A stretch of 64,000 nucleotides of DNA from Kuschelorhynchus macadamiae (Eukaryota > Arthropoda > Insecta > Coleoptera > Curculionidae): assembly GCA_030620095.1 (NCBI GenBank), contig JAUTXW010002457.1:62001-126000 (forward strand), read 5' to 3'. The notes beneath the pieces were generated by a model. That model saw only the letters and a program-made list of their open reading frames with translations. It did not search any database and had not been told where the DNA came from. The stretch's first letter is position 1; every line of letters begins with the position of its first letter. Below are positions 11,361 to 20,773 of this stretch, one piece after another. The position numbers and the translations under genes are program-made.

Positions 11361-13822
11361 ACACTACTTTTGACTTTATCAAGTATTATGTTGGAATCAA
11401 CGGTTAACATTTTGGTACCAATCCTAGGTGGCAGAACAAAATGGCGGCTTAATAAAATATATAAAATTTTAGCCTAAAAAAACTACTTAATGGATTTATT
11501 TCAAATTGTGTGCTATAAGTAATTGTGATATATGGATCAACTAGTAAAAATGTTTCTAATCGTGCAAAAAATCACTCTCTCAGGTTTTAGGTATATTCAC
11601 GTTTTAGCATCCTTAGATGCCAAAAATTATGTTTTATCAATTCTGTCGGTCCGTGTGTCGGTCTGTCTGTCCCGATTGACTTCAAATTTTAGTAAAAAAT
11701 TAAGGGTAACAGTTAGCCACATAAGAACCAGAGATCTGTCAAATTTTCGCAAATAATTCCTGGTTTATTTTCTAGCCATGAAAGCTCGCTTTAAATTACG
11801 TTTTTTGGCTCCAAAAGTGGCAAATTTTTAATGTAGATAGGCTATAGCCTAATTACATGATCAAAAAATATCTTTTATGGGGTAATTCGACTTTTTTTTG
11901 TAATATTTGTAGTAAAAGTAGAAATATTTGTCACTTTATTGCCACAACGTAACCAGATATATTCTAGTAAGTATTGAAGTTAAATTATAGTAAGAATAGC
12001 TATTAAAAGTGCCAAAATATGACATTTTTAATCAATAGAAAACGACTGCAGAATATGGTCAATAAGTAGGCATTTTTTCCCAAAAGCTAACCAAACATAT
12101 TTTAGCAAGTTTTAAGTTTAATTATAATAATAATTTCTATATAAGAATACCAGATTATGACATTTTAAGACAAAGGAAATTGAGGGGGAAAAATATAGCT
12201 TTTATTATCATATTTTTGTTTCAAAATTAAACTAAAATTTGGTGGTTTTATTTGACTTATTTTTGGTACAATATTGCCAAAAAAATGCCACTTTTTCAAA
12301 TTTTCGTTTATAACCTATAAAACTTACTATAACTTAAACTATACTTAAACCAAACTGAAGACGTATTTAGAAAAACGAAATATAAATTATTTACCATACA
12401 AAATATGTAATAAAAAGTTTAAATATCCGTAATATTTATAAAAAAGAAAGAAGATAAAAAGAAAACGCCGACTTAAAATAGGTCTTAAATTAGCCATTTT
12501 TTTGCGAGTGCTAAAGGCAAACCAAGAAAGCATTTTTATTGATAAAATTTTAGTAAATGTTGCCACATTGTGGCCTATTTCAAAGAATATTTGCTTAAAA
12601 AATAGCCCAAATTTTTTTATGATCCGCCCTGATTAAATTAAAATTTCTACCTATAAAAACATATTTTCATGCATGTTTTTACGTGATAGACTCAATTTTC
12701 TTAGCAAAATTCATTTCGGGACTAAAAAAAATTGTAGAAAACGAAATTTTAAGTTTTAAGAAGGGGCGCGTGTTTTACATGCTTATCTTAGATTCTTTTA
12801 ACAGTAAAAGTTCCTGCGCAAGTGTTTTTTGTCCCTACCAACCGTCAAACTTCTTAAAATATTGTACACAATAAGTCATAGTGTATTTCTACGAAACCAT
12901 GATTTGCATTTCCTACGACTCATAAATTCTTACACTGATTGGCTCTGTTAATACTATTTCTCCATTATTTGAAACAATTGATGATTTATCATATAAATGA
13001 AGAAAAGGCAAAAAATGAGGAATTATTTAGCTAAATTTCGGAAAAAAATGTTACTCAAATTTCGGCTAAAAAACAAGTCAGAATTCACCTAAAAAAGCTC
13101 AATTTTAAAGTCAAAAAGTAGCTAATAAACCCAACAATAAAGTCAAAAGAGGGTCGTATAATTGTCAATTGGCCATTTTTAGCTAGCTCTAACCTAGCCA
13201 GGGATATTAGCCAATATTACAGCATTTTAGCCTATATATGATTATCTGTGCTACTTGGGGACCTGGTAATATTTTGGTAAAAATCCAATATGGTGGAACA
13301 ATGTTAAAAAAATATTACTAAAAATACTAATTATCCAATTTACCTCAAGTTTTGCACAAAAACCAAGTGTTACATAGGAATAAACTGGTAACATTTTGAT
13401 ATGAATACAAGATAGCAAAACAAAATAGCGGCCTAATAAAATATTTAAAAAATCAGCCTGAAAATACTACCTATTAAATGAATTTCAATTTTTGTGCAAG
13501 AATTAGGTGTGATATAGAGATGAACTTGTAAAGTTCTGGAATTTAAGATGGCGAAATAAAATGGCGGCCAAATAAAATTTTTAAAAAATCAACGTAAAAA
13601 AATATTTTCAATTGACTTTAAATTTTGCGGAAAAATTAACTGTAACAACAAAACGGCGGTGTGTGAATGTACAAACTACTTAAACTTATTTTAAATTATG
13701 CCTAAAAGTCAAGTATGGCATAAGTAGAAAGAAACTGGTAAAATAATGGTAGGAAACCAACATGATAGAATAAAATGGCGCCCAATAAAAATATTTGAAC
13801 AGATAGTATGTATAAGACATAT
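11361..13822. repeat. Array of dispersed repeat family A / AAAATGGCGGC blocks
   Basis: No gene is visible. Degenerate blocks of the form GGTAACATTTTGGT ... AACAAAATGGCGGCCTAATAAAAT ... TCAAATTTTGTGCAA recur near 11420-11530, 13255-13400, 13400-13520, 13520-13640 and 13740-13800, like a decayed tandem array with a period near 120-130 bp. A CCGTCGGTCTGTC-type copy is at 11555-11690. The 11361-11755 part recurs at 35410-35880. Confidence 0.55.
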
Positions 13823-15486
13823 TATACTATGAGGGCATAAAGTCTGGAAACCTTGAGATATGTCAAAAACTATACAAGTTGGGTAAAAGAGTTTCATATA
13901 AAAGTTGTATAGTTCCTTACGATTAATGATTCAAAAATGTCTTGAAATATATAGGGTGTTTTAAAATCAAGTTACACGCCAAAACTTCAGAATCTCTAAT
14001 GGAACACCCTGTATATTATTTAATTTTAAGAATCTACATGAAATTCTGATCATATTTTATTAAGCACACCCTACCCCTAAAGTCAACTGTTTTTAAGATA
14101 AAAAAATGAGAAAATGGAAATTTGGCTTTAAACAAAATTAACTCATTTCCCTATGCATAGTGAAACCTGGTGGATTATTTTAGAACTCCCATAGAAACTG
14201 TCATGTACTGACAATAAACTGTGTCAGTTTTTAACATATTGTTGGAGAGTTACTTTTTTCCTGATAAAAATGCTTTCAGAAAGAGAAAGAATAGAGATTC
14301 TTATGATGTTTGGATGGGGAGATCGCCAAAGAAATCTTGACGAAGTATGTGAACTTTTTATTAATACACATCCCGAGCGAGGACAAGCAATTGCAAAATC
14401 CACAGTTAGCAAAATTATCAAAAAATTTCGTGATCATGGTTGTGTAAAAGATCTTCCCAGGACAGGTAGGCCAAAACTAGATGATGATATGCGAAAGTAT
14501 GCAAGAGCGGTGCAACCTGGATCCATTCTTTTGTAAAAATATTTTATGTTACGATGAAGTCACCTTTTTTCTTAATGGTACTGTCAACCGACAAAACTGT
14601 AGATATTGGTCTACAGAGAATCCCCATTGGGCTCAAGTGGCTCATACGCAATATCCCGAGAAAATCAATGTTTGGGCTGGAATATTTCAAGATAGAATTA
14701 TAGGTCCCTACTTTTTCGACGTAAATTTAACCGGCGCAATTTGTCTTTTTTATAACTCAAGTTGATTCCTGCCTTAGCTCAATTGTATCCAGGTAATGAG
14801 CCCGATATGCCTACTGCAGCAATGTGGTTCCAACAAGATGGAGCACCACCTCACTATGCGCTACCTGTTCGGCAGTATCTCAGTGAAATATTTCCTAACA
14901 GGTGGATAGGACGTCGTGGTCCCTACGAATGGCCGGCCAGATCCCCGGACTTAACTCCCCTAGATTATTTTCTGTGGGGATATTTAAAGAGCAAAGTTTA
15001 TTTGAACAGATCTCCTAATATCGATGCGCTGAAAAATCGTATAAGAGATGAAATCCGACAAATCCCACCTACTTTCATTCGAAATCTACAACAAGAGTTC
15101 ATCAATCGATTAGGATATTGTCAGAAAGTGAACGGACAACAGTTCCAACATTTATTATGTTAAAACGCATCATTTAGAATTTTAGACTATCGTTGTTAAT
15201 CGTTATCAAAAAAAATTTGTAAAACAGTTTCCTCATTTTTTTTATCTCAAAAACAGTTGACTTTAGGGATAGGGTATGCTTAATAAAATATGATCAGAAT
15301 TTCATGTAGATTCTTAAAATTAAATAATATACAGGGTGCTCCATTAGAGATTGTGAAGTTTTGGCGTGTAACTTGATTTTAAAACACCCTGTATATTTCA
15401 AGACATTTTATATGAAACTTTTTTACCCAACTTGTATAGTTTTTGACATATCTCAAGGTTTCCAGACTTTATGCCCTCATTGTATA
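13823..15486 (+). mobile_element. Long-TIR mariner-superfamily transposon with DD41D spacing
   Basis: The outer ends are inverted repeats: TATACTATGAGGGCATAAAG at 13823 and its near reverse complement ending at 15486. They continue inward through AGTCTGGAAACCTTGAGATA, ATATAGGGTGTTTTAAAATC and AAACAGTTGACTTTAGGG, giving arms of about 250-290 bp. The left arm carries a short extra stretch around 13906-13940. A TA-rich target is consistent with the superfamily. The arms contain an internal GGGTGTT/AACACCC sub-terminus, as in the 5225-7452 element. Confidence 0.82.
14270..15163 (+). pseudogene. Mariner-superfamily transposase (DD41D spacing), internally deleted
   Basis: The N-terminal 75 residues (from MLSERERIEILMMFGWGDRQ) form a helix-turn-helix region ending RTGRPKLDDD. 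A deletion of very roughly 100 codons and a frameshift lie near 14490-14540. The catalytic region then resumes with YDEVTFFLNG, NVWAGIF, FQQDGAPPHYAL, WPARSPDLTPLDYFLWG and a C-terminus ending QQFQHLLC and a stop. There are 41 residues between the Asp of QQDGAPPH and the Asp of PLDYF, which matches a DD41D class rather than DD34D mariner or DD34E Tc1. A further frame break is at 14760. Inactive as it stands. Confidence 0.8.
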
Positions 15487-15816
15487 CTCTTGCTATGTTC
15501 TAAACTAAATTAAGTCACACTTCCCTATTCCAAACAAATGGAAAAAAATCATAACGAGGGATCCGGGTAAAGGAGATTTACCGATTTTTAAACTTTGTGT
15601 TGCGTTACCCATTAAATTGATTTTTTTCTTTTACGGATCATATGGAAATACAGATTTAATTATGACGTCATCCCAGAACAGCAGCCCGCGCGAGATGGCC
15701 GTGAACAAAATTATGTAGAAGGGCCGCTGTCAGAAAAACTGAGGTGCAAAAAAAAAGGCTTTTTTACTTCTGTGACAACACCAAGTAGAAATATTTATAA
15801 TCAACAGCAAAAGTAA

Positions 15817-15889
15817 TGGTACGAGAGGGGACCGAACTCGCACCTCTGGATCACTAGTATATTACTCTAACCAACTGCGCTATCGTACC
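15817..15889 (-). tRNA. tRNA-like sequence / tRNA pseudogene, minus copy
   Basis: On the minus strand it starts GGTACGATAGCGCAGTTGG and ends in TCTCGTACCA, so the acceptor stem GGTACGA/TCGTACC is intact. A box A-like TAGCGCAGTTGG and a box B-like GAGTTCGGTCC are present. The anticodon arm (around ATATACTAGTGATCC) does not fold well, so I assign no isotype and consider it tRNA-derived rather than a working tRNA. Confidence 0.5.
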
Positions 15890-15904
15890 ACTGATAAGAT
15901 CAGT

Positions 15905-15977
15905 GGTACGATAGCGCAATTGGTTAGAGCAATTGATTTGTTATCCAGAGGTGCGGGTTCGATCCCCGCTCGTACCA
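15905..15977 (+). tRNA. tRNA-like sequence / tRNA pseudogene, plus copy
   Basis: The acceptor stem GGTACGA pairs with TCGTACC, and the T arm GCGGG-TTCGATC-CCCGC is perfect. Box A (TAGCGCAATTGG, 15912-15923) and box B (GGTTCGATCC, 15956-15965) match the Pol III internal promoter. The anticodon stem (ATTGA against TCCAG) pairs poorly, so a functional tRNA is unlikely. It is the mirror partner of the minus copy across a 15-base spacer that itself contains a small palindrome. Confidence 0.5.
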
Positions 15978-16342
15978 TAACTTTTGCTGCTGATTATAAA
16001 TATTTCTAAAAAAACATTTCACAGTTTAAAAACAAACTGAAAATACTTCTATTCAACACCAAGTAGGCTAAAAAGGAAGGTCATGTAATTGTGACTTTAT
16101 ATAAGTTTACCCAAAATTCAATATAGAAGCCAATGCAGGATGAAACGCCGGGCCGGTCTATGCCCCGTCTGCCCATGCCTTGCGCCGGACCTGAGCCAGC
16201 CGCAATAATATTGACCTATATTTTTAATGCAACACCCTCAATATTAATGATATTTAACATGTCATATGTCCATATTCTCCATTCGAACCGAAAGTCGATG
16301 TCATCGAATAGATTTTAATAAGTTAAGATAGGAAAGTGCAAG

Positions 16343-16616
16343 CAGTGTTGCCACCCCAATGTTCGGAATTTATTAAAAAAATCCCTTTTTTAAATAAGAA
16401 AATATAAACAAAGACCACACTAATTGTGGTGGCCTATTCAATCATTAAATGAATTGTAAATTCTCCTGACGGGCAAAATAACATCTCTCGCCCGATTTGA
16501 AGTCGAAAATTCTGAAACAAACATTAGTCTAGTTCATTTGTAATTCATTTTAGGCGTTGGTAATAGAAAATACCAAATCGTAATATTACAATTTTATAAA
16601 AGAGGTGGCAACACTG
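16343..16616. mobile_element. hAT-type MITE with 8-bp target duplication
   Basis: The terminal inverted repeats CAGTGTTGCCACC (16343-16355) and GGTGGCAACACTG (16604-16616) are perfect for 13 bp and start CAGTG, as hAT elements do. The flanking 8-mers AGTGCAAG (16335-16342) and AGTGAAAG (16617-16624) differ at one base, as expected for an old 8-bp target duplication. There is no coding capacity in 274 bp, so it would need a transposase supplied in trans. Confidence 0.85.
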
Positions 16617-17152
16617 AGTGAAAGTCATTTAGTTCAAAATTTAAGCGATTTAGCAACAGAGGGCTTTATGTATCCAAAATGACCATAATGAAATTAGTTT
16701 TTTCAGAAACTGATTAATTTATATATAGATAATATGTAAATAATAATAATAATTATATTAATATAAGTGTTTCATTTAAAATTAAGGTTATACATTTGAT
16801 TACCAAAAGATCCAGGATAGAATAAATCAAAATAACGGTTAAACAGTTTTTACAACTTATAATTAGTAACCAAGTTATGGAGTTTATTCGAGTTAAACTC
16901 TACTACGTGTAATAAAATTTTACAGTCCATGGTCTCAGTAATCTGTTCTACAGATTACTCAGAATATATAGACCACTATAGTTTTTCTTAGCCATTGATA
17001 TTTTAAGGAAACATCTAATTCCGATTTTGTGTAAGTACTGCTAACTTCAAACTGGAAACATTTTTCAACTAATAAATTGCTAATTCAAGTGAACTTTAAA
17101 AGGTATATTCGCATTAACAAGTAAATTTGATGAATTATTGCTTCTCTTACAG

Positions 17153-17273
17153 GAGAAACTGTTTCACCTCAGGATATTTCAAGGGGTGTCTAGAAACGTT
17201 ACAGCTCACAGATGAAATGGAGCAGGTGAAGGACTGGATTAAACAGATACACGGGGCACCTCCCGACGACGAG
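17153..17273 (+). CDS. ITP: ITPL-specific cassette exon
   Basis: This alternative exon gives the long, non-amidated form (ITPL). It is bounded by a cttacag acceptor and a GAG|GTACAC donor and is exactly 121 bp. As I recall, that equals the insert described for locust ITPL. Joined to the common exon it completes codon Met40 and encodes RNCFTSGYFKGCLETL, which supplies family Cys43 and Cys52, then DEMEQVKDWIKQIHGAPPDDE. Because 121 is not a multiple of three, the terminal exon is then read in another frame and adds VPMLRN before a stop. ITPL lacks a C-terminal amidation signal in other insects too. An unspliced read-through would instead end HKQQRTSSVLCLTY. Confidence 0.92.
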
Positions 17274-17516
17274 GTACACAAACAGCAACGCACGTCATCT
17301 GTCCTTTGTCTAACGTACTAACCCATTTTCAGCCTGAGCATCATCTAACAATCTAACAATATTAACCAAACCTAGACACCTGTCTAATCCGGCGGTATAA
17401 ACTAACCAGACATGAACTGACTAATATAATACCTTACGTAACTAGACTAATATTGTTGCTTCTAAGACAAATTGCAGGTCTGTTGTGAAGTTCATTTGGT
17501 GAGAAAATCAAATTTT

Positions 17517-19051
17517 CTGACCGATTTTCATCTTATAATTTTTTTTACAATTTTCGGAAAATCATCAGAGTTACATATTTTCACTATCTTGGGAATACTA
17601 CCACTCATATTTCAACTACTACCATCTTCCATTAATTAGTGCTGCACCTAATTCAATTACTACCACAGATATTTAATTTATTACCACCATCGATTAATTG
17701 CTACCACACATATTGTAACTACTACCAGCTTCCATTGAATACTACACATTTATTTCATTAACTACCACCTTCCTTTGATTACTAAGACACATATTTTAAC
17801 TATTATCAGCTTCCATTGACTACTACTGTAGATATTTTAATTATTACCACCTTTTATTAAATACTCACACTTGTATTTCAACTACTACCACCTTTCTTTA
17901 ATTACCACCACACATATTTCAATTGCTACCAACTTCCACTGATTACCAAAACACTTATTTCATTCGTTACTACCTTCCATTAATTACCACCTTACAAATG
18001 TTAACCTCTATCAGCTTCCAATGACTACTATCGTACATATTGCATTTATTACTACCATACATTAGTTCCTATCAATCGTACTTTGACGATTACGACCTTC
18101 ATTAATTAGTATCTCATTTATTTTAACTACTACCACCTTTTTTATTTTTTATTAATTACTACCACATAATTCAACTACTACCAGGTTCCATTGATTAATA
18201 GACTTACTACGAGGTTCAATTAATTACTACCATATATATTTTAACCACTACCAAGTTCAATTAATTTGATTCCATTAATGGATTGTGTAGAAGTAGTCAA
18301 AAGAAGCTAGTAGTACTTAAAATATGTGTATTAATAATTAATGGAAGATGGTAGTAGGTAAAAATATGTGTGGTAGTAAGTACTTTTTATTTCATGTATT
18401 TCAAATACCAACACCTTCCATTAATTACTTCCAATCGTATTTCAATTACTTTCCTTTCCTACTACTATATATGGTAGTATGCAATTGAATGGTTTTTTTT
18501 TGGAAGTATGTAACCGGTGCAAGCACCGGGCAAGTGGCCTTTCGAACCGGCCTTTCGATGCATTGATACCGCCAGTCATGGCATATCATCAAGGGCATCG
18601 GGCTATATTTTCTTCTCGTTATTATAGACATGCTATACCTAGCTCCCCCGTCCAACCATGGCGCTTAGGGGTTCGGCCTTTTGCGGTCTTACCTTTCATG
18701 CCTTTATCTTCTCTGTCTCTCATTTCTTTCCCTTTCCTTGCAGTACATTATTTTCCTGATAAAAGACATGTTGTAGTAAATAATGAAAGGTGGTAGTAGT
18801 TGAATTATGTGTAACAGCAATTATTGAAATAAATATAATAGTAGCAATTAATGGAGGGTGGTAGTAAATAAAATATCTAGGTGGTCGTAATTAAAGGAAG
18901 TTGGTAGTAGTTAAATTCTGTGCAGTACTAATTAATGGAAGATGGTAGTAGTTGAAAAATGAATGGTAGTAGTCACAAGAGTGAACACATGTTAGATATG
19001 ATGAGATCATGAAAGTTGTGAAAGAAAATTTAAAAAATAAAAATCGGTCAG
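17517..19051. mobile_element. Foldback-like element with tandem-repeat TIRs
   Basis: The outer ends are inverted copies: CTGACCGATTTT at 17517 and AAAATCGGTCAG ending at 19051. Further in, the left side (17587 on) and the reverse complement of the right side (up to about 18975) share TACTACCA.TCAT.TTTCAACTACTACCATCTTCC and ATTAATTAGT.CTGCAC. The left arm continues for about 850 bp as a degenerate tandem array of a unit near 45 bp (ACTACCACCTTCCATTAATT type). Reversed units reappear at 18284-18380 and 18775-18975. A GC-richer unique core (about 18490-18760) lies between. Long inverted arms made of tandem repeats are the hallmark of Foldback/Galileo elements. No transposase is visible. Confidence 0.6.
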
Positions 19052-19503
19052 TAAATTAGTTAGACCCTTTGTTTTATTGTAAGTTTCGGGTGGTACAAAA
19101 ATATTTAAACATTTATTCCATAGAAACATTACAACAAACAATGAGAATTTCGCCTTTTTGAAAAGAAAAAAAACTGTAATAATTATTCATTTAGAAAATT
19201 TTCCTTAATCATCAGAACCTTCATGCATTTTCCAAATTCAAAAATGATTTCCAAAAATTCTTTTAACTTTCAAAATTATGATTTTTTTTTTAAATATAAT
19301 AAAACTTCGGTTTTACGTTTCCGACCACCACAAATAGCATACCGTAAAATGGGAATACTTGGGACTAAGGGGTAACTTGGGACACAACATTTACGTTCAT
19401 GTTATGTAACATCAAAATTTTATTACATCTTTATCAAAAGTTCTTGGCCGGAAAAGACATATGTATAATAGCAGAAATATATAATTTCTGCAGGTGCAAA
19501 ACG

Positions 19504-19561
19504 GCCTACAAGAAGAATTGCTTTCGATGTGACATAATCGAAAGCAATTCTTCTTGTAGGC
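19504..19561. ncRNA. Perfect 25-bp hairpin inside pogo remnant 1
   Basis: The 25 bases at 19504-19528 are the exact reverse complement of 19537-19561, with an 8-base loop (GTGACATA). With one G:U pair the stem extends outward about six more bases on each side (AAAAC against GTTT). It lies in the 5' part of pogo remnant 1, before the transposase. Transcribed from either strand it would form a pre-miRNA-sized hairpin, but a recent inverted duplication explains it equally well. Confidence 0.4.
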
Positions 19562-19761
19562 TGTTTAGAATATAGTGCAACAAACTTCAACTGGGAAACC
19601 CGAAACATAGAGCAAAAATAAGTAAAGAAGTTTAATCATTTAAAGTTATTACTTTGATACATTTTGTGTACGATAAGCCTTAAACACAACACTTGCATCT
19701 ATTCAGGAAACTTAAGACATATTTCTCCACCTCATTTTACTTCTTGTTCCTGTAGTTAACA

Positions 19762-20773
19762 ATGTCTAAAATGCAGAAGTGAAATGTTAGCTTTAAAAAA
19801 TTTCATAATTTCGATGAAGAAAATATGAGACGTGCCATCAATCAGGTGAGGTCAGGAAAGATGATAAAAACCGCAGCTAAGAGGTGGAAATTTTCCAAAT
19901 CAACTCTGCTAGAAGGAACTTAAATATTCAGTCAGGCAAATATGGAAGACTAATTGTATATATATTGAGGTATTTACAACAGAAAGGAGTGGTCCAGGCT
20001 AGATTCAGAAATAGCTTGCCCAGTTCAGATTGGATACACTCTTATAAACAAAAGCATAAGGTGTATTATCAGCTAGCTACGCTGTGTGAAAATGTAAAAC
20101 TGTCTAAAGATGAGCTAGACGGAAACACTTTAAGAGAGTATTTTAAACATTTAGAAAAATCAGTTCACGGAATCCACCTCATTCAATCATAAATTATTCC
20201 GATACTACATATCACAGATGACCCAGGACGTCTAAAGGCTATAGTAACGAGAGGTTTTAAAAGGCCTCAAAGAATACAGGACATAAGGAAAAGTAACATA
20301 TCAGTTATGTTTACCGTGGTTTATAAAGCCGAGAATCTGTATAATACTTGGAAATAAATCGGACCACGAGGAACAAGATATAATAGGTCGAAAAGCGGGT
20401 GGTTTGATGGCGTGATATTTGAGGATTGTTTTGGGTTGAAATATTTCCAACGATTTGATAAAGAACAACCAAAAATTTTAATTGGCGATAATTTGTCTTC
20501 GCACGTGTTTGCAAGGAATATAACATACGGATTGTGTTGCTTACTTCAAATAGTACGCACCTTTGCCAACCACTAGATGTGGCGGTATTTCGCCCACTAA
20601 AAACATACCGGCGGCAAGTTTTTTACACTTGTAAAGAAACACACACAGGATGTAACACCTTTCCGAGCCTCTTAAACCAAACGCTGGAAAATTTAAGTAA
20701 AAATATTGAGCATTACCTAATATCTGGGTTTAGAGCAACAGGGATATTTCCCCTTAAACAGGGAGAAGTATAA
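19762..20773 (+). pseudogene. Pogo-like transposase (DDE_1), broken
   Basis: An N-terminal psq-type helix-turn-helix is just legible (19800-19900: NVRSGKMIKTAAKRWKFSK-like in shifting frames). Next comes the CENP-B-type region YLQQKGVVQARF with LPSSDWIHSYKQKHK and LREYFKHLE. The catalytic core is spread over several frames: VMFTVVYKAENLYNTW, GPRGTRYNRSKSGWFD, ILIGDNLSSHVF (second catalytic Asp) and NSTHLCQPLDVAVFRPLK (third). The end reads ISGFRATGIFPL. Multiple stops and frameshifts show an old inactive copy. It shares architecture with the 56-59 kb element but is clearly a different lineage. Confidence 0.8.

Larger units (their letters stand above)
15776..16066. mobile_element. Palindromic tRNA-like retroposed unit with 13-bp target duplication
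   Basis: A 13-bp direct repeat CAACACCAAGTAG flanks the unit at 15776-15788 and 16054-16066. Inside are two tRNA-like sequences in head-to-head inverted orientation (15817-15889 on minus, 15905-15977 on plus). The inversion extends outward through TTATAATCARCAGCAAAAGT to the matching AATATTTATAATC ends. The right side then carries about 45 bp of extra sequence. The direct repeat is what target-primed retroposition of a tRNA-derived SINE leaves behind; the inverted pair is unusual for a SINE. Confidence 0.65.
1912..17152 (+). other. ITP: ITP intron following the common exon (15.2 kb)
   Basis: The intron runs from the GTAAGT donor after the common exon to the cttacag acceptor of the ITPL cassette. 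It is filled with transposons and dispersed repeats, listed separately. In the ITP form the donor would join instead to the acceptor before 24686, skipping the cassette. Confidence 0.85.

Noticed and set aside
15817..15977. Two functional tRNA genes
   Set aside because: The anticodon stems do not pair well, and the units form a palindrome flanked by a direct repeat, so a retroposed tRNA-derived unit is more likely.
18479..18796. 105-codon open frame in the foldback core
   Set aside because: It starts inside the repeat arm, has no recognisable domain, and overlaps an equally open minus-strand frame.
17580..18975. CRISPR-like array
   Set aside because: The repeats are degenerate, directly adjacent without unique spacers, and the sequence is eukaryotic.
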